DNA from: Clarireedia homoeocarpa
Taxonomy: Eukaryota; Ascomycota; Leotiomycetes; Helotiales; Rutstroemiaceae
NCBI GenBank assembly: GCA_001465935.1
Contig: LNKV01000023.1
Span: 186,001 to 250,000 of the forward strand
Direction of reading: 5' to 3'
DNA length: 64,000 nt
Part shown: positions 1 through 12,700 of the stretch, piece after piece
Layout: each line of letters begins with the position of its first letter
Numbering within the stretch: the first letter of the stretch is position 1
Program-made: the position numbers and the translations under genes
The notes under the pieces: generated by a model
What the model saw: the letters and a program-made list of their open reading frames with translations, nothing else
Databases searched by the model: none
What the model was told of the DNA's origin: nothing

Positions 1-582
1 TGAAATTGTTTTTATGCAGCCCGACTAAAAGTCATCTCAAAGTATATGCGCCATTGTGGAGTACCACAAGGATAATTCAATATTCTAATATTATGCTCAT
101 TCAACTTAATGACGTCCATGGATGGCGCAACTTTGATGCTTTTCTAGGTGGCAGGCAGTAAAATTCTTCACATCTGGCTAATATATGTAGACGTTACATC
201 AACTCGATTGCAGAAAGACGAATCAGGCATATTCCGGCTTAGCATTTTGGAGGCCAACACAACGGCTCCATACAACAATGATATTTCTCATATGCTGTCC
301 AGTATAACCTGTACAATGCAGATACCCTGGGCCTAATATCTCCTTGGCCATAAGTTCACTGCTTCGCCTCACCGTGATGGTTGCTGAGCTCGCAATGGCT
401 GATTCGGGCTTTCTCCCATACTATAAAAAATTGTTTAAAGGATAGTTTCCTGTTGCCGGAGCCCTAGAATATATCATCACTCGGATTCCTCTTGGGTATG
501 AGAAAAGCAGGAAATATCAGACAGAAATTATGCGTACTTTCAAGCCTAGTAAAAGTATAGTACAAGACCTGCGAAGCACATT
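1..582. other. No gene recognised at left edge
   Basis: The first 580 bases hold only short open frames without family resemblance or splice support. The stretch may contain the 5' leader, or an unrecognised first exon, of the DUF3433 gene that follows. Nothing else can be supported here. Confidence 0.4.
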
Positions 583-3500
583 TTGATGGTTTTTATATTG
601 ATTTACTACTTAGGACACAACAGCGACATCTCCTATTACCGCCCATTCGTGCTTCGAACTGAATTTCTCACGAGCCTTCTCATTGTTACTCTCGTGCTCA
701 TTGCTCTCATAGAATATGCGTGTCAAGTTGTTCCTCGTCATGAAAGCTTTGGAGATTTGCCTTCTACTATCATGAACGACTCTCAGCAATCTTCGAAACT
801 ATCATATCGATGGATGCCCACCCAAAACAGCAAGTTTACCTACCTCTTTTCTGGCACTGCCATCTATCATGGTTCTTCGAGCTGATTTCATAACCAGAAT
901 CATTTCCTATCGCCGACAGGCGAAGATTGAGACGTGGAATCGCAAGAGAAGGTCCAAGGTCGTACATCGACTCCAAAAAAGATCTGCAGCCCTTGATGAA
1001 TAGACAGATACCACAAGCTGAATCCTTAACCGAATGCCCCTTTCCAACGACGATAACCGAAACTGTGTGGATGCCTTCAACGTATTCTACCGGAGGAAGT
1101 GATCGATGGCTGACACTTACCGCCACTGAGACGTTCATCGAAACAGATATGGGTAAGCTCACTTGCAGTTTTAAGGGCATGACCAGTTAATCAACGCTGT
1201 GCAGTGACCACATTCGTCCCAACTACGATCGGTACGTTAATATTAATTGACCCATCAACTTAAAACTGATTCGAAATAACAAAAAGTCGCCACAAAAACG
1301 GAAGAAAGGTGGTTGACTCAGACCGAGGCTATCACTCTCAGTATGTTTGAACAATTTTTATTCATGATTTTGGCTAACCAGCCGATTAGCTATTATAGAT
1401 GGTCGCTCTCCAGCTCCCACCTTATCAACCACAACGGAAAAAGGCAGCGAACCCGTAAATTCAGCACAAGTGAAATAATCATCACTAGTGCTGTAACGTA
1501 CTCAAATGGAGACCAATTATTTACGACAGACTTACCACAACCATCAGTATCTCCAATTAAAGTTGTAATAGGCTCTACTTCTACAGGCCTCGATACCCAA
1601 GTGCATCCATTCACAAGTACTACAACCTATACATCGCTTTCAGCCATTCCGATGGACGCTACTGGCTTGAATCTGGTAGATCCATTAGCCGCTGTAGACA
1701 TTATGAGTCAAAAGCTCGAGGATGAAAGTTCGGTGCGTAAGCAGCGTTCTTTAAAACCCGAGCTAGTAACTACTACCATCACAGGCCTAGACGCCCAAGA
1801 TAGTCCCTACTCCAGCGTTTTTACAAACACTCTGACACCTAAAGCGGTTCGTCTGACGACGACCGGCATTGACGCCGCAGGAACTCCTTTCACGAGCATT
1901 TTTGAAACCACATTGATGCCAGTAGTACGCTACCTCACAGCTGTTGGGCTAGACTCTTCAGGACATACAGTGACACGAATAGTCGGAGAAGCTTCAGACT
2001 TGGATCCCAAAGTGTTTCTCTATACCACCACTGGAGTTGATAGTAGTGGCCATTCCTTCACTAGTGTTCTTCGAAGTACCTTGAAAACTGAAGTTTACAG
2101 TTATGCAACTACGTATACCGATCGCGATGGAAGCACATATACCAGTGTGCTGCAGAAAGCGGTTCTGCCGCAGGATTTCTACTACACAATCACCGGGGTG
2201 GACGGAAATGGGAAAGCATTCACTAGCACGCTCCAAAAATCAACCAGGAATGTTCAAGTCTTAGGAACGTCAGTAATGCTGCCGGTAGAGCCTTCTACCA
2301 CCGGAGGTAAGTCTTGCTTTGTAACTACATGTTCTCAATTCTTTTGTGCAAAATGAGCCACTCTTCAAAATACCCAAATATTACATCGAGGGCTGGCAGT
2401 CTCTTATGATCGAGTGAGACTGATTCTTGAGGATATATTCATACAATGATGATGAATTCCCGTCCTCGTAAATATTTGATTACGATTCATGAACCAACAA
2501 GCTAACATTTGCTTCAGATCCAAAGATAGTGGTGTCCTTGACCACATTCACCAGTCTTCAACGCAGTACATTGTATGGGATTTCCACTTCAACCAGCGCT
2601 GTGAAACCAATTTCTACGCTTGTCAATTCTACTGGAATATGGTTCATTGACCCTGATGGAAGTGAACACGTCCCACCTCAAATCTCACTCTTCCAATATC
2701 TCGCCGTAGCCTTCCTTCCCCTTTTCCTTGCAATTTTTTATTCCATTCCGTGGCGATTGATAGAAAATACTACCAGACATATGGAGCCGATCTATCAACT
2801 CCAATCGCCATCAAGTGCTACCACAAACGATCCGATGACTCTGGATTACGAAAGTCCACTGCTCCTTACACTCCCCTTCATAGCGTTCTCATAGCGTCAT
2901 TGGGCAGTTCTTGCAACAAGCTCCATTTCCATCATTTTGACCTTGGCAGGCACCCTCGCATCGCAAGTTCTGTTCGTGAGTGAAACCTATGCCTGCGGTC
3001 CAGATCGTCCTGCACCTTGTGCTACGTGGGCAATCTACCCCGCAATAGCACGTCTGATTCAAACATTACTGGGAGCTATTGCTCTTCTGGTTTTCTTTTT
3101 GATAATCTTTGGGTTTTGTCGGAAAACAGGCGTGCATTCCGAGCCGCTCAGTATTGTAGGACTCGCCGCGTTGTATCAGAGTTCGCCGCTATTGCGTGCT
3201 CTGCATGATATAAACCTGGAGATAAACTGTCTCCATATTCATCGGCAGCGTCTATCCGCGATCAAAGTGGGTTTGCTAGGTTATGGACCGTTACCACGGG
3301 ATAGAAGGGATAAAATTATTTGTTCGACGCAGGTCACCCAGAATATTCTAGGAGCAACGATCGCGAAAGGGCCATCAACGAAAAGAGGAATATTGACTGT
3401 TGCACAGAACGCAATATTTGCGCTTTGGCATGGTCTATCGTATTTTTTTGCCTGGATTAGGCTGGAACTGAAATCCAGACTACTGCATATATTGACACTC

Positions 3501-4431
3501 CTTCTCCTTAGCGGTATCCTCTCCATGATCTGTTTCTACTACCACAATTCAAAAGACTCTGGATTCGAACGATTCATGGACTCGCAAGGATTTGCCGTCA
3601 GGTTCCTAATGACCGTCATCGGCGCAGGCACCAATCTCCTCTGGTCCAAAATCGACTCTGGTAAGTGCCTCTCAACCAATCAAATAACCACCAAAAACCC
3701 CTTCCAAATCATCGATCCCCCACAAACAAAACAACAAACTAACACGCCCCACCCCAGACCTCCGCAAACTCGAACCCTACACCCGTCTCCTCTCCCCCCT
3801 GCCCGCTAAACCCCAAGACTCCATCCTAGTCCCCCCATACATGTCCCCCTACACCGCGCTCCTGCCCTCCCTCCACCGCAAAAACTACCTCGTGGCACTC
3901 ATATCCTCGTGCTCGATACTCTCCGAGTTCCTCCCCATCACTCTCGCCAATATCCCCTACAGCTCGACAGAAATGCACGTCGCGTGGTATGTGTGCATGT
4001 ACATGGCGATGGGGATTCTGTCGCTTATGATTTTTGGGACTGGGGTATTGATATTTTTGAGACCGGGTAGACGCAGTGGAGGGGAGGGGTTCGGTATAAA
4101 TGAAGAGATATGGGTGAAGCCGTGCACGATAGAAAGGAAACTAAGACTTATTGCGCCGGGAGGGGAAGCGGATTGCAAGAGAGAGGGGTTCCTGAGGAGG
4201 ATGCAGGGGCTGGCGGGGTTGGGAAGGGAGGAGAGGGATGCGAGGGTTGTGGCGGGCGGTGGGAGGTACGGGTTAGGATGGGGAGGAGATGAGTTGGTAA
4301 GGGTGGATGAGGATGAGAGGATTGTGGAGAGGTGGGGAGGAGGGGGAAAGGGAAGGGGAGCAAGGAAGATGGGAATAGGGGGAGGGATAGGAAGGGGAAA
4401 GATGAGGAATGGTGGGGCTGGTGCTGTGTAG
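583..4431 (+). pseudogene. DUF3433-family membrane protein, interrupted by an in-frame stop
   Basis: Large fungal membrane protein of the DUF3433 (PF11915) type; the function of the family is unknown. Visible parts are an N-terminal membrane segment (about 650-726, RTEFLTSLLIVTLVLIALIEY), a Ser/Thr-rich region with about seven degenerate repeats (1560-2270), then two characteristic blocks of membrane segments. The first is near 2680-2975 (LAVAFLPLFLAIFYSIPWRLIE, then RHWAVLATSSISI) and the second near 3840-4070 (SPYTALLPSLHRKNYLVAL). Clear introns that keep frame are 2307-2517 and 3661-3757. Introns 1153-1204 and 1232-1286 are plausible; the join between about 885 and 927 was not resolved. 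In the first conserved block a TAG at 2892-2894 falls between AFS and RHWAV while the same frame continues on both sides, so the copy is probably a pseudogene unless this is a sequencing error or read-through. The tail after 4080 is Gly/Arg-rich. The family assignment is from resemblance. Confidence 0.7.
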
Positions 4432-4758
4432 AGAGAGGCGCGAGGTCTGGATAGAATACGAGTATACGACGCCTAATGGTTGAGCGAAAGGGAGAGAAAG
4501 GCCGATAATGTGTAATTAATAACTCAAGAAACAAAGAACCCTTCAATAAGACACCACGCATACGAATACCAGAGCCAGATTTACACAGGAATAGAAAAGA
4601 ATGTGATGACACAGCAGTCTTATGATATGTAATCAACTCGTTGTGTATATTAGTTGGTCTTACCCCGAACCGAAAGACATTATAAACTCTCTGCTATTTT
4701 AGCTTCCCTTGTCCTATTCCTATCAACCCATCACTTCACTTGCATCAATTCCAAAACC
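4432..4758. other. Short intergenic gap between convergent genes
   Basis: Contains the 3' ends of the DUF3433 gene (plus) and the carboxylesterase (minus). No gene or repeat is evident. Confidence 0.6.
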
Positions 4759-6609
4759 CTACAAAAAACCACCCAACCCCATCATCAACCCCAATACAAC
4801 AACTCCCAACCCCGTACTAACACCCAACATCCCCGCCCCCGAAGCCGTCTGTTGCGCCGGCCCTCCACTCCCCGTACTCGACGCATTCCCACTTCCACTT
4901 GTACCATTCGGTAGCCCCGCCGGAATATCATCTGAATCCGTACTACTGATATTAACCAACGAGCAATACTGATCATACATCACCGGATCCACTGCATTCG
5001 TGCCTGCCTGATTATCCCACGCCAATCTCAGCAATGTCTCGCTACCAATCTCATATCTCGGCCATCCATACGCATCTAATCCCGCTTCAGGATCTTTCGC
5101 AAAAGCCGCCCATGCACCTCTCATGTATTTGCCAATTGCTATTTGTTCCTGCGTCTGGGGTGGCGTGGCGATATTGGTGTTGAAGAGTAATGGGATCTCG
5201 GCGCCGTGGAAGGCGCCAACGCCGGGATAGATTTCCGTGTCGGGGAAGGCGCCGAAGTAGCGGTAGCGCCATGTTGGGACGTTGTTTTGGATCGAGACAT
5301 TTGCTCGCGCACCGGTAGGACACGTGAATGATTGGAGGTTGAAGGCTTCCCAGTAGTAAGCGGAATACGAGATGCCTTGGAGAGCGAACTGCGCGATGAA
5401 GAGACCCGCTTCATTGTCATTGTTTCCGAGAAGAACGGGCTTTTTGGTAAAGTTTCCGGCGGCAGATCGTTCAGTGTAATTAGAGAATACAACTTTCTCG
5501 TCGGCTGTGGGGACGAAACCACCGAGAATTCCAGCTGCTCCAGAAGCACGTGATAGGCCATCGACGATTTCAGTTGTGGTTTTAGTACGCATGCAAGCTA
5601 GAACGCTTTCAGGAGACGATGAGCTATCTCCACATCCAATACCGGCTGTAACACTGTACCACGAGGCGGTAGTTGCTTCTGCAGGATTTGGTAGACCCCA
5701 ACTTAATGCTGTTCCGGATTCTGGAATGAATCCCGCAACGATAGGGTCCTCTACCCAAGCATAGTTATAGAGGTCTACCGAAGCGCCACCGGCAGATTGT
5801 CCAAACAGTGTGATTCTGGATGGATCACCTCCAAATGCTTCAATGTTGTCTCGAACCCATTCAACACCTAGTCTTTGATCGAGTAGACCGACATTGGCAG
5901 GGCCAGCTGGGTTTCCAGGAAAGCCGAAGATGTTGACTCGGTAACTGACTTATGTTTAGAAAAGGTCTTCGTTTGCCAGTTTACAGGTAAGCAAAACTTA
6001 CTTGACAGACACCACAATCACATCCTCTGAATCCGCGATATGCTGTCCATTGTACGCGGGACTGGAAGTGGATCCGCTATTGAATCCTCCTCCATATATC
6101 CAAAGTAATACAGCCTTTTTCTTGTCCCCAGTTTGCGGTTTCGTCCAAACGTTCAAGGTTAAGCAGTCTTCGCTTTGTGCGCTGGTAGCCCCGAGCACCT
6201 GCAGAAGGTTGATTCCAGTCGCAGTGATGTTCGATTCCTTGACCAAGCTTATGTTGTAATTGCTAGTCTGTTGCGGGCAAATGTAACCCTAGTTCATGAA
6301 ATGTTAGTATATTGCACATTTTCGACGTTCTCGGAAGGGTTTACTTACAAATTTAGTGCCATTGATCGTCGCAGTACCATTGTATGCAACTGGGGCCGCA
6401 AATCTCAGATCTCCAATGGGTGGTTGTGCGAATGGAATGCCAAGATATTCCGACACACCCGTAGCATTGGAAGCAGCATGTCCATTCACTGGTCCGCTGC
6501 TCGTTTGCACAGTCTGTCCGACAGTCCAGTTCGATTGCCGACCCTGTAGAAGACTGGAAGCCAATGCCGATGCCGCAAAGGCAGGCAGCAAAGATGTTGA
6601 GGCTTTCAT
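4759..6609 (-). CDS. Secreted type-B carboxylesterase/lipase, probably GPI-anchored
   Basis: Carboxylesterase family (COesterase, PF00135), hydrolysing carboxylic esters outside the cell. Three exons, 6349-6609, 6002-6288 and 4759-5944, join in frame to 577 aa, the usual family length. Residues 1-18 look like a signal peptide. The N-terminal landmark YLGIPFAQPPIGDLRF and the SEDCLTLNVW motif are present, as is the oxyanion-hole segment YGGGFNSGS. The nucleophile motif is GQSAGG with Ser233; many relatives have GESAGG. Glu361 (in DNEAG) and His429 (in AFHGAE) fit the triad. The last 45 residues are Ser/Gly/Thr-rich followed by a hydrophobic end (about 552-577), as expected of a GPI signal. Several N-x-S/T sites fit secretion. 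Both introns have GTAAGT donors. The start is the first ATG ahead of the signal peptide. The substrate cannot be told from sequence. Confidence 0.92.
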
Positions 6610-8044
6610 ACTTTTTGTCTGAACGAAAGACTTCTCAGGGAGGAGAGGTATGAGAAGCAGGAAAAGGATAAGGATGAAGAGGAATAGGGTTGCCTACCTG
6701 CGGAGGGGGAACGAGAGGGATAAGTAAACAATGCTGTACCTGGATTCCCTACAGTACCTTGATTCCCAGCGGGGAAACGGCAAAAGCGGAGGGCAGTTTA
6801 GTCACCAAGCCACTTGCTTGAGTTTTTCTGTTTCTTGTATGCATGCTCTACGAAGTAGCATGTATAGGTTGGGTAGTGTTCGCAAGTCTGGTTTAAGACT
6901 GGTTTTTTCTCCCCAAAAAGTCCCATGGCCCGCAAGAAGAACGTTATAGTATCCTATTCCGGAAGTCGGTAAAACATGGTGTCACCGTTGATACCCTGTA
7001 ATTTACCGGTAGACGATACAGGCGTTGATAGGTGGATGCCATTCCTTGTAACCCTTCGACGAGGGTGACGATATCGTTTTGTTGATGCAAGGAATATGGT
7101 GGAGGGGATGGTGTTGTTGGCTGTGTGGAGAAATGCACTAAGGAAAAGAAGGGGAAGGTTCGCGCTAACCTTGCTTTTTTAGGGTTGGCGAATTTTTTCG
7201 GAGAGCATTTTGTGCCATCAACGCAACATTTATGAAAATTACCGAGGTACAAATGGCTGGGAATCGTCTTAACGAAGGTAACACATCGGATTTGGAGTTC
7301 ATCCGAGGCCATGGGATGACGACGGTTAGGCCTTTGTATCCATCCGTATCCAGAACATTGCTGTTGTTCTTCAGCGGGGAAGCCTGTCAACGCGGGGAGA
7401 TAGAGTTAAATAGTCTCCGGGCCTATTCCATTGTTGATATAGCATCTACCCCAAGACACGGTGGGTGGTTGGCGCCAGCTGGTATGAGTGCACAATCGTC
7501 AATGACGAGATGGATACGAGATATCTAACCATCGAGTGCAAGTAGTATGCAAAACAGGAGAATGCGATTCATGGTAGCCCCATTGATATATTCATAAGGA
7601 ACCGGTGCACTCGCTTCCACAAGTCGTCGGAACGTATGGATACTGGGCGGGCATAAAACTGGGTCGGATTCGTTCTGCTACCACATCAGCGAATGTTCTT
7701 GGGAGCAGCTTATTTGGTGCCTATTATACTCGTATAAAGAGTGCTGGCTCATAGTTCTTGACTTCATAATCGAATGGTAATACCATCCAAATATACTGCA
7801 AGTTCACCCACACAGAAACACTGTACATCTTCACCAGGACCTTAAAGCTTAGGAAAAGTGGGAACAGCAATTTTTATTATCCTAAAAAGTTTTCTATCTG
7901 TCTATCTATATGAGTATCATAACTATATTTGTCAACACCATAAGTGTGTGGTATCCAAAAGAGTGTACAGGCAATATTGGTGCCCAAGATCCGTTCAAAA
8001 AAAGGAGATGCTGCACATCCCACCAATATTTCGACCTTTATAAT
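6610..8044. other. Intergenic, no supported gene
   Basis: Upstream region of the esterase. Open frames on both strands, such as one at 6944-7390 (minus), have no recognisable domain, no start context and no splice logic. I see no gene. Confidence 0.5.
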
Positions 8045-8386
8045 GATACTGTTGGAAATGCGTTGTAACCAGGTAGTGGGGCAATAGGGGGGTGAGGCCG
8101 GCATAAGTTCGCTAATATTCCGAGATGTATTAATTATGCTGACACACCCGCTAATATGCCGGTTACAGAGGCTGTAAGAGCCTATGGCTATAGGCCCACA
8201 GTACCTATAGCAGGAGCCCTGAGAAGCACTTGTATAAGGAGTCCTTCCCACTGTACAAGTAGATAGCCCAGTAGAGCAGCAGCAGTCGAATCAATCAAGT
8301 TACCATTCTTACCTTTACTTTTGAGTCCCTTTCAAGTCTACAGGCAATATTCTACGTGTCAACCTGCTGTAACCCTCAGCAGATAC
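8045..8386. mobile_element. Solo LTR of a retrotransposon (copia-like ends) with target duplication
   Basis: The element at 8050-8381 (332 bases) begins TGTTGG and ends CAGCA, the TG...CA ends of an LTR with short imperfect inverted termini (TGTTG/CAGCA). It is flanked by an exact 5-base duplication, GATAC, at 8045-8049 and 8382-8386, the target-site duplication length expected of LTR retrotransposons. A TATA-like GTATAAGG lies near 8232. No reverse transcriptase, gag or second LTR is adjacent, so this is most simply a solo LTR left by recombination. The intact duplication suggests a fairly recent event. The copia assignment rests only on the TGTTGGAAAT-type start and is tentative. Confidence 0.75.
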
Positions 8387-9719
8387 ATTTGTTGTATAAA
8401 TATGCTTGAGATGTTGAACAATGCAATGGTGGAAACTTGTGATATTTGGAGGACAAGAGGATCATGGGATATCTAATCGAGTAAAGTGAAATGCACGCAA
8501 GCTTGCCCATGTTTATTTGATGTCGAGATCATGCTTCAAATTCTGGGCCGCCCTTCTCATAGACATTTTTGTTGGCGCAATTCGTTGTCTCTAGGTTACA
8601 GAAACGCACATGTCCATCATATACACGCTGCAATGCAGGAAAATTCGCAAATCCTCACCCAAATCTCTCACATATCATCAGGCCCGAAGGTCGATGAAGA
8701 CTTGTCAACCCGCACAGCCAGCTTCCGGACTAGGAGATCTTGAATTCCAACTCCCATCTAGTGTATCATTTTTCGGTGCCTCTTACCTACTTGCAGTTTT
8801 GGAACCATGTCAAACTCATCAACTTCAGCGGCTCTTCGGCCTCGAAAAGGGAGGCCGATGCATATTCATGCACAGCATCAATGGAATACTCCAGATGTCC
8901 CAAGGATTTTGCGTTGAGACAATATCCATGCTCAATACCATGATCATATAGTTGTATTATCTCGGATCGCACTTTATCTTCTACGCTGAAGACAGCTAGC
9001 TCCTTTAGAGAACAAGAACGTGATTGATTGTATCTAGAACTATAGGAAAAGGAAACTCTTTATGGGTATCCGAATGGTATCATTTGCCCATTGAATATGG
9101 CAAATTAGGTGGCACAAAGAAGAGATTTTTATGGCCTCATTTTGAACACCCACTAGCTCTTACAGCTCCTACAGTAACTCGCTCGACCAGACCGAGATGT
9201 GCATCAGGAACCCTTTAACTAGCGCATCACCGATAGGTGTTTGATTGTCCAGACGGAACGTGAACGTCGGACATTTCCCACTCCACTTGGCCAACGTCGT
9301 GTAGACCCCTGGAGATGTCGTCAATCACCTTGATTCCTACTCGTACTTGTTAAGTCTTAGCCGTGAGTTTCATATTGGGCTATCCATCGACTAGCGGGGT
9401 TCGCATATACTTTTCTTGAGGAAGATTATCAGATTCGTAGTTCTTTTGGTGTGTAGTTGCAAGAAATATGTTTCTTGTGGAGGTGGAGGTTGCTAATCTT
9501 ACTTTTATCTTCAAAGGGCGTACAATACAATCTGAATAACACAGAATATTAAACTCTCGTGAGATTATATCCATTTGATCAAGTTATGCATAAGGCAATT
9601 AACTTGCTCGAGTATAAGTGGAGGATTTAAGGCATGTCGAAAGGGACACAGCTTGACAGCACATTTTGACATAATGTCAGCTCGTTCTTCACCTCCCTCA
9701 AGCCACGAACCCTTCATTT
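8387..9719. other. Intergenic, no supported gene
   Basis: Lies between the solo LTR and the 3' end of the NLR gene. Short open frames are present but none carries a recognisable motif. Confidence 0.5.
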
Positions 9720-12700
9720 TTAAGATAAGAAAGGAACAATATCACAGTCCTCTTTCAAATCAAAACTCTCAAACTTCCCCTGCAACCTTCCCCCCTCAAG
9801 ATTAATCCTCTCCTTTCCTCTCCCCTGACTCGCATCCAAACTCTTACACTTCCACCCCCCTAAATCTGTTTCCTCCTTAACCAAAAACCCTATCGGCGGC
9901 TGCACCATATGTTTCCTCGGCACAATCAGCCCCTGTGACGGAATTGAGGAGTGAGATCCTAGGATAACTTTTGCCGTTTCCACTTTATCTTTCTTTGACT
10001 TTGAAGATAACGATGGAGGGAAGTAATACACATTCCTCGATTCTGCAGACCTGGGCAAGTATACTGGGTTCTGAGTATAACAAATTGGTGTCGCAGTTTC
10101 CCCTTCGCAAGCTTTGAACAGCGGGATCTTTACAACGTCCAGCTGAGTCCCGCGTGTAACCAAGTAAACTTCTTTTGGCGTCCATGTCAGTGTATAAGGT
10201 AATCGACTTACACTCATCGACGAACTTTCGCCAAGCGGAACCGCTGTTCTGAAAACCAGTTTTGGAGGACTGCTTGCTGTCTTTCGTGTAGATAAGCGAT
10301 GTGTGGATACTTGCAAGCTCAAATGCATTTTCGATGCATCGTCCGCTGGACGACCCTCGAGAGCGGCGAAATGGACAAAGCCGCCACATGGGGAAAATTG
10401 TGTTTTGACGAAGATGTGACAGGAGTGATAAGTGGAGCAGCACAGCTTCCTCGTAAAGTATGTGTTGCGCTCGAAGTTGGCGAAGAGTATCTCACCATTG
10501 CCTAATGCCCATACGAGAAGCGGTTTCGAAGGATGAAATACAGGGGGAGAATGGAATATGTTGCCCACAACTCGTTGCGAGTAGTGGAATATGGGTGTGT
10601 GATCTCCCGTTGTGGTATTGAATATACGCAATGAAATCCGTCGTGAATCTTTCCCTTTCAGGGCATTTCTCCCAAGCATCAAATCTTCAAGTTTATGCGC
10701 ATTTTCGTTATCGATTTCGCTGTATTCGTCTTCTTCTCCAGATTCCGAACTGCTGTAATAGCTGTGTGAATAATGACTTTCAACTGAATCCGAATCGCTC
10801 CCCTCTTCAGATGCTAAGGCTCTTTTTAAAACGAATCCAGGGACACCGGATATCAACATCTCCATTTCAGCTTCAGTCCTTAGACCCAACCCCTCCAATT
10901 CGTCGCCAGACTCACTAGCAAAGCTCGATAGATCATCGTCTCGTATAGAGCTGACTTCTTCATCATCGTCGGCTTGATCTGGGTGTGAATATTCATCTAT
11001 TTCGTTGTTGAGGTCTTCTATGGCAAGTCTTTCATTGCCCCAATCATTCCACTGGTCGTCGTCGTCCAGTTCCTCAAATTCACCAACAGTTGACCCCTCA
11101 CTCCACTCTGTCTCGGCAGAATTGCCATCAGAGCTTATATCAGACGCTTCTTCCCACTCCTCTACTTCTTCGACTTTTATTTCCTCTTCCGTGGATGGCT
11201 TTACTTCTTCCTCGTCCTCTATGAGAAGGGAAGTAACAGAAGTGTTGCTAGATGAAACGCTGCTTCGACTCGACCGCGTCTCTGCATCTGTTGTTGGTGC
11301 GGTAGAAGCTTTCGCGCTCTCATCTTGCGCCTCCGCGATCTTCTGGATTAACTCAGCCAGATATACTCCATAATCCAAGATTGCCTTATCACGCGTGGGC
11401 TCGCTGGCAAGGTCCTCATGCAACACTTTCTGCCTCGATGATAATGCGAGATAAGGCCCAGAACCGGATATTTCCTCAAAGTAAGTCTCGCCCTCGTCAA
11501 AGACCTTCAATGGAGCATATTTGTCAAGCCTTTTGCTGAAAATTTGCGAGCCGATCCTGAGATATTGCAGATCGTCTGTCAAAGAGACTGGCACGGGACG
11601 TCCGAGTAATTTCTTTGCAGTTGGATGATCGTACAAGCACCAATCCGATCGTGATGCAATGAGCTTCTGCGACAGTTTGAGTTTTGGCCGTCGGCTGCTC
11701 AATATCCATTGCTGACAAGTGAATTCAAGCTCCTCTGAATTACTTCCACTTTTAAACGTAAGCTTTTTGGTTTACCTCTCACGACAGACTTAAGATACTT
11801 ACAGGTTTTCAAGCTTGAGAACTACATAATTCTCTCCAGACTTATCGATAGCGTCGTAGAATCTGTGAGGCATTTCCGATGTTTCTTCTTGCTCGGCATC
11901 CTCGAATCTGAAACTTTTGTATTTACTGGGCCCATTATGCAGAAAATTCTTCGGACCAAGAGACCCCCATAAGCACCGATCAATTTCGCCAGGGTATTGT
12001 CCACTGATATTCGTAACCTCGTCAAGAACGTGACCCCACTCCCCGACGAAAGTGCTGTACTTCAGCTCGAGTTGTTGGTCACAATGGCTCTGAAGCCAAA
12101 ACGGAAAGACTCTCCTCAAGTGTAGTCCTGCCCACATTCGGTTTGCACTGAGCCAGAACTGGAATTGCCCTAATATGAGGTCAGTCTTTAGTACGCAATT
12201 GAAAAAGGACTTAGGGATATGACCTCCGACAAACAAACTTTGGACTTGTAAGCAAGTATAAAACTGTTCTGAAAGTATGAAGCTCTTCACCCGGGAGCAT
12301 AATTTCTCAGTGTATGGAACATTGTCAAGGTGTTTATCCCAATACTTCGCAGCATATGACAAGAGATGGTGTTCCATGATGTCTTCACCTGTATGATCTT
12401 TAAAAGTGTCTTCAGACTTCGTTAGTAATCGTTGGTATCGTGGTTGCCATAGGTATTTCAGGCACACATTGGCCATGACCTCTTCAGTGATCCAACACGC
12501 TGCTGGCGACTCGGATGTACTTAATATCTGGGGGTTCTTGACGAGAAACTTCCGCACAGAAGCATGGGTAAGCGTGCAGATCGGAACGGCTGACCCTGCC
12601 CCTACAACATCTTCTATTTGTACAAGAGGTTGGCATAACTTCAAAACCATATTTGGTCTGAGTCTCTCCAACCTATTGACATTGCTGCAGTCGTCAGTTC

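Noticed and set aside
836..1180. 114-codon frame on the minus strand
   Set aside because: Antisense to probable DUF3433 exons; no motif and no start context.
4148..4636. 162-codon Pro/Ser-rich frame on the minus strand
   Set aside because: Complement of the G-rich 3' coding part of the DUF3433 gene; composition alone explains it.
6944..7390. 148-codon frame on the minus strand
   Set aside because: No domain and no splice partners; likely chance.
10299..10505. Frames on the plus strand inside the NLR last exon
   Set aside because: Shadows of a well-supported long exon.
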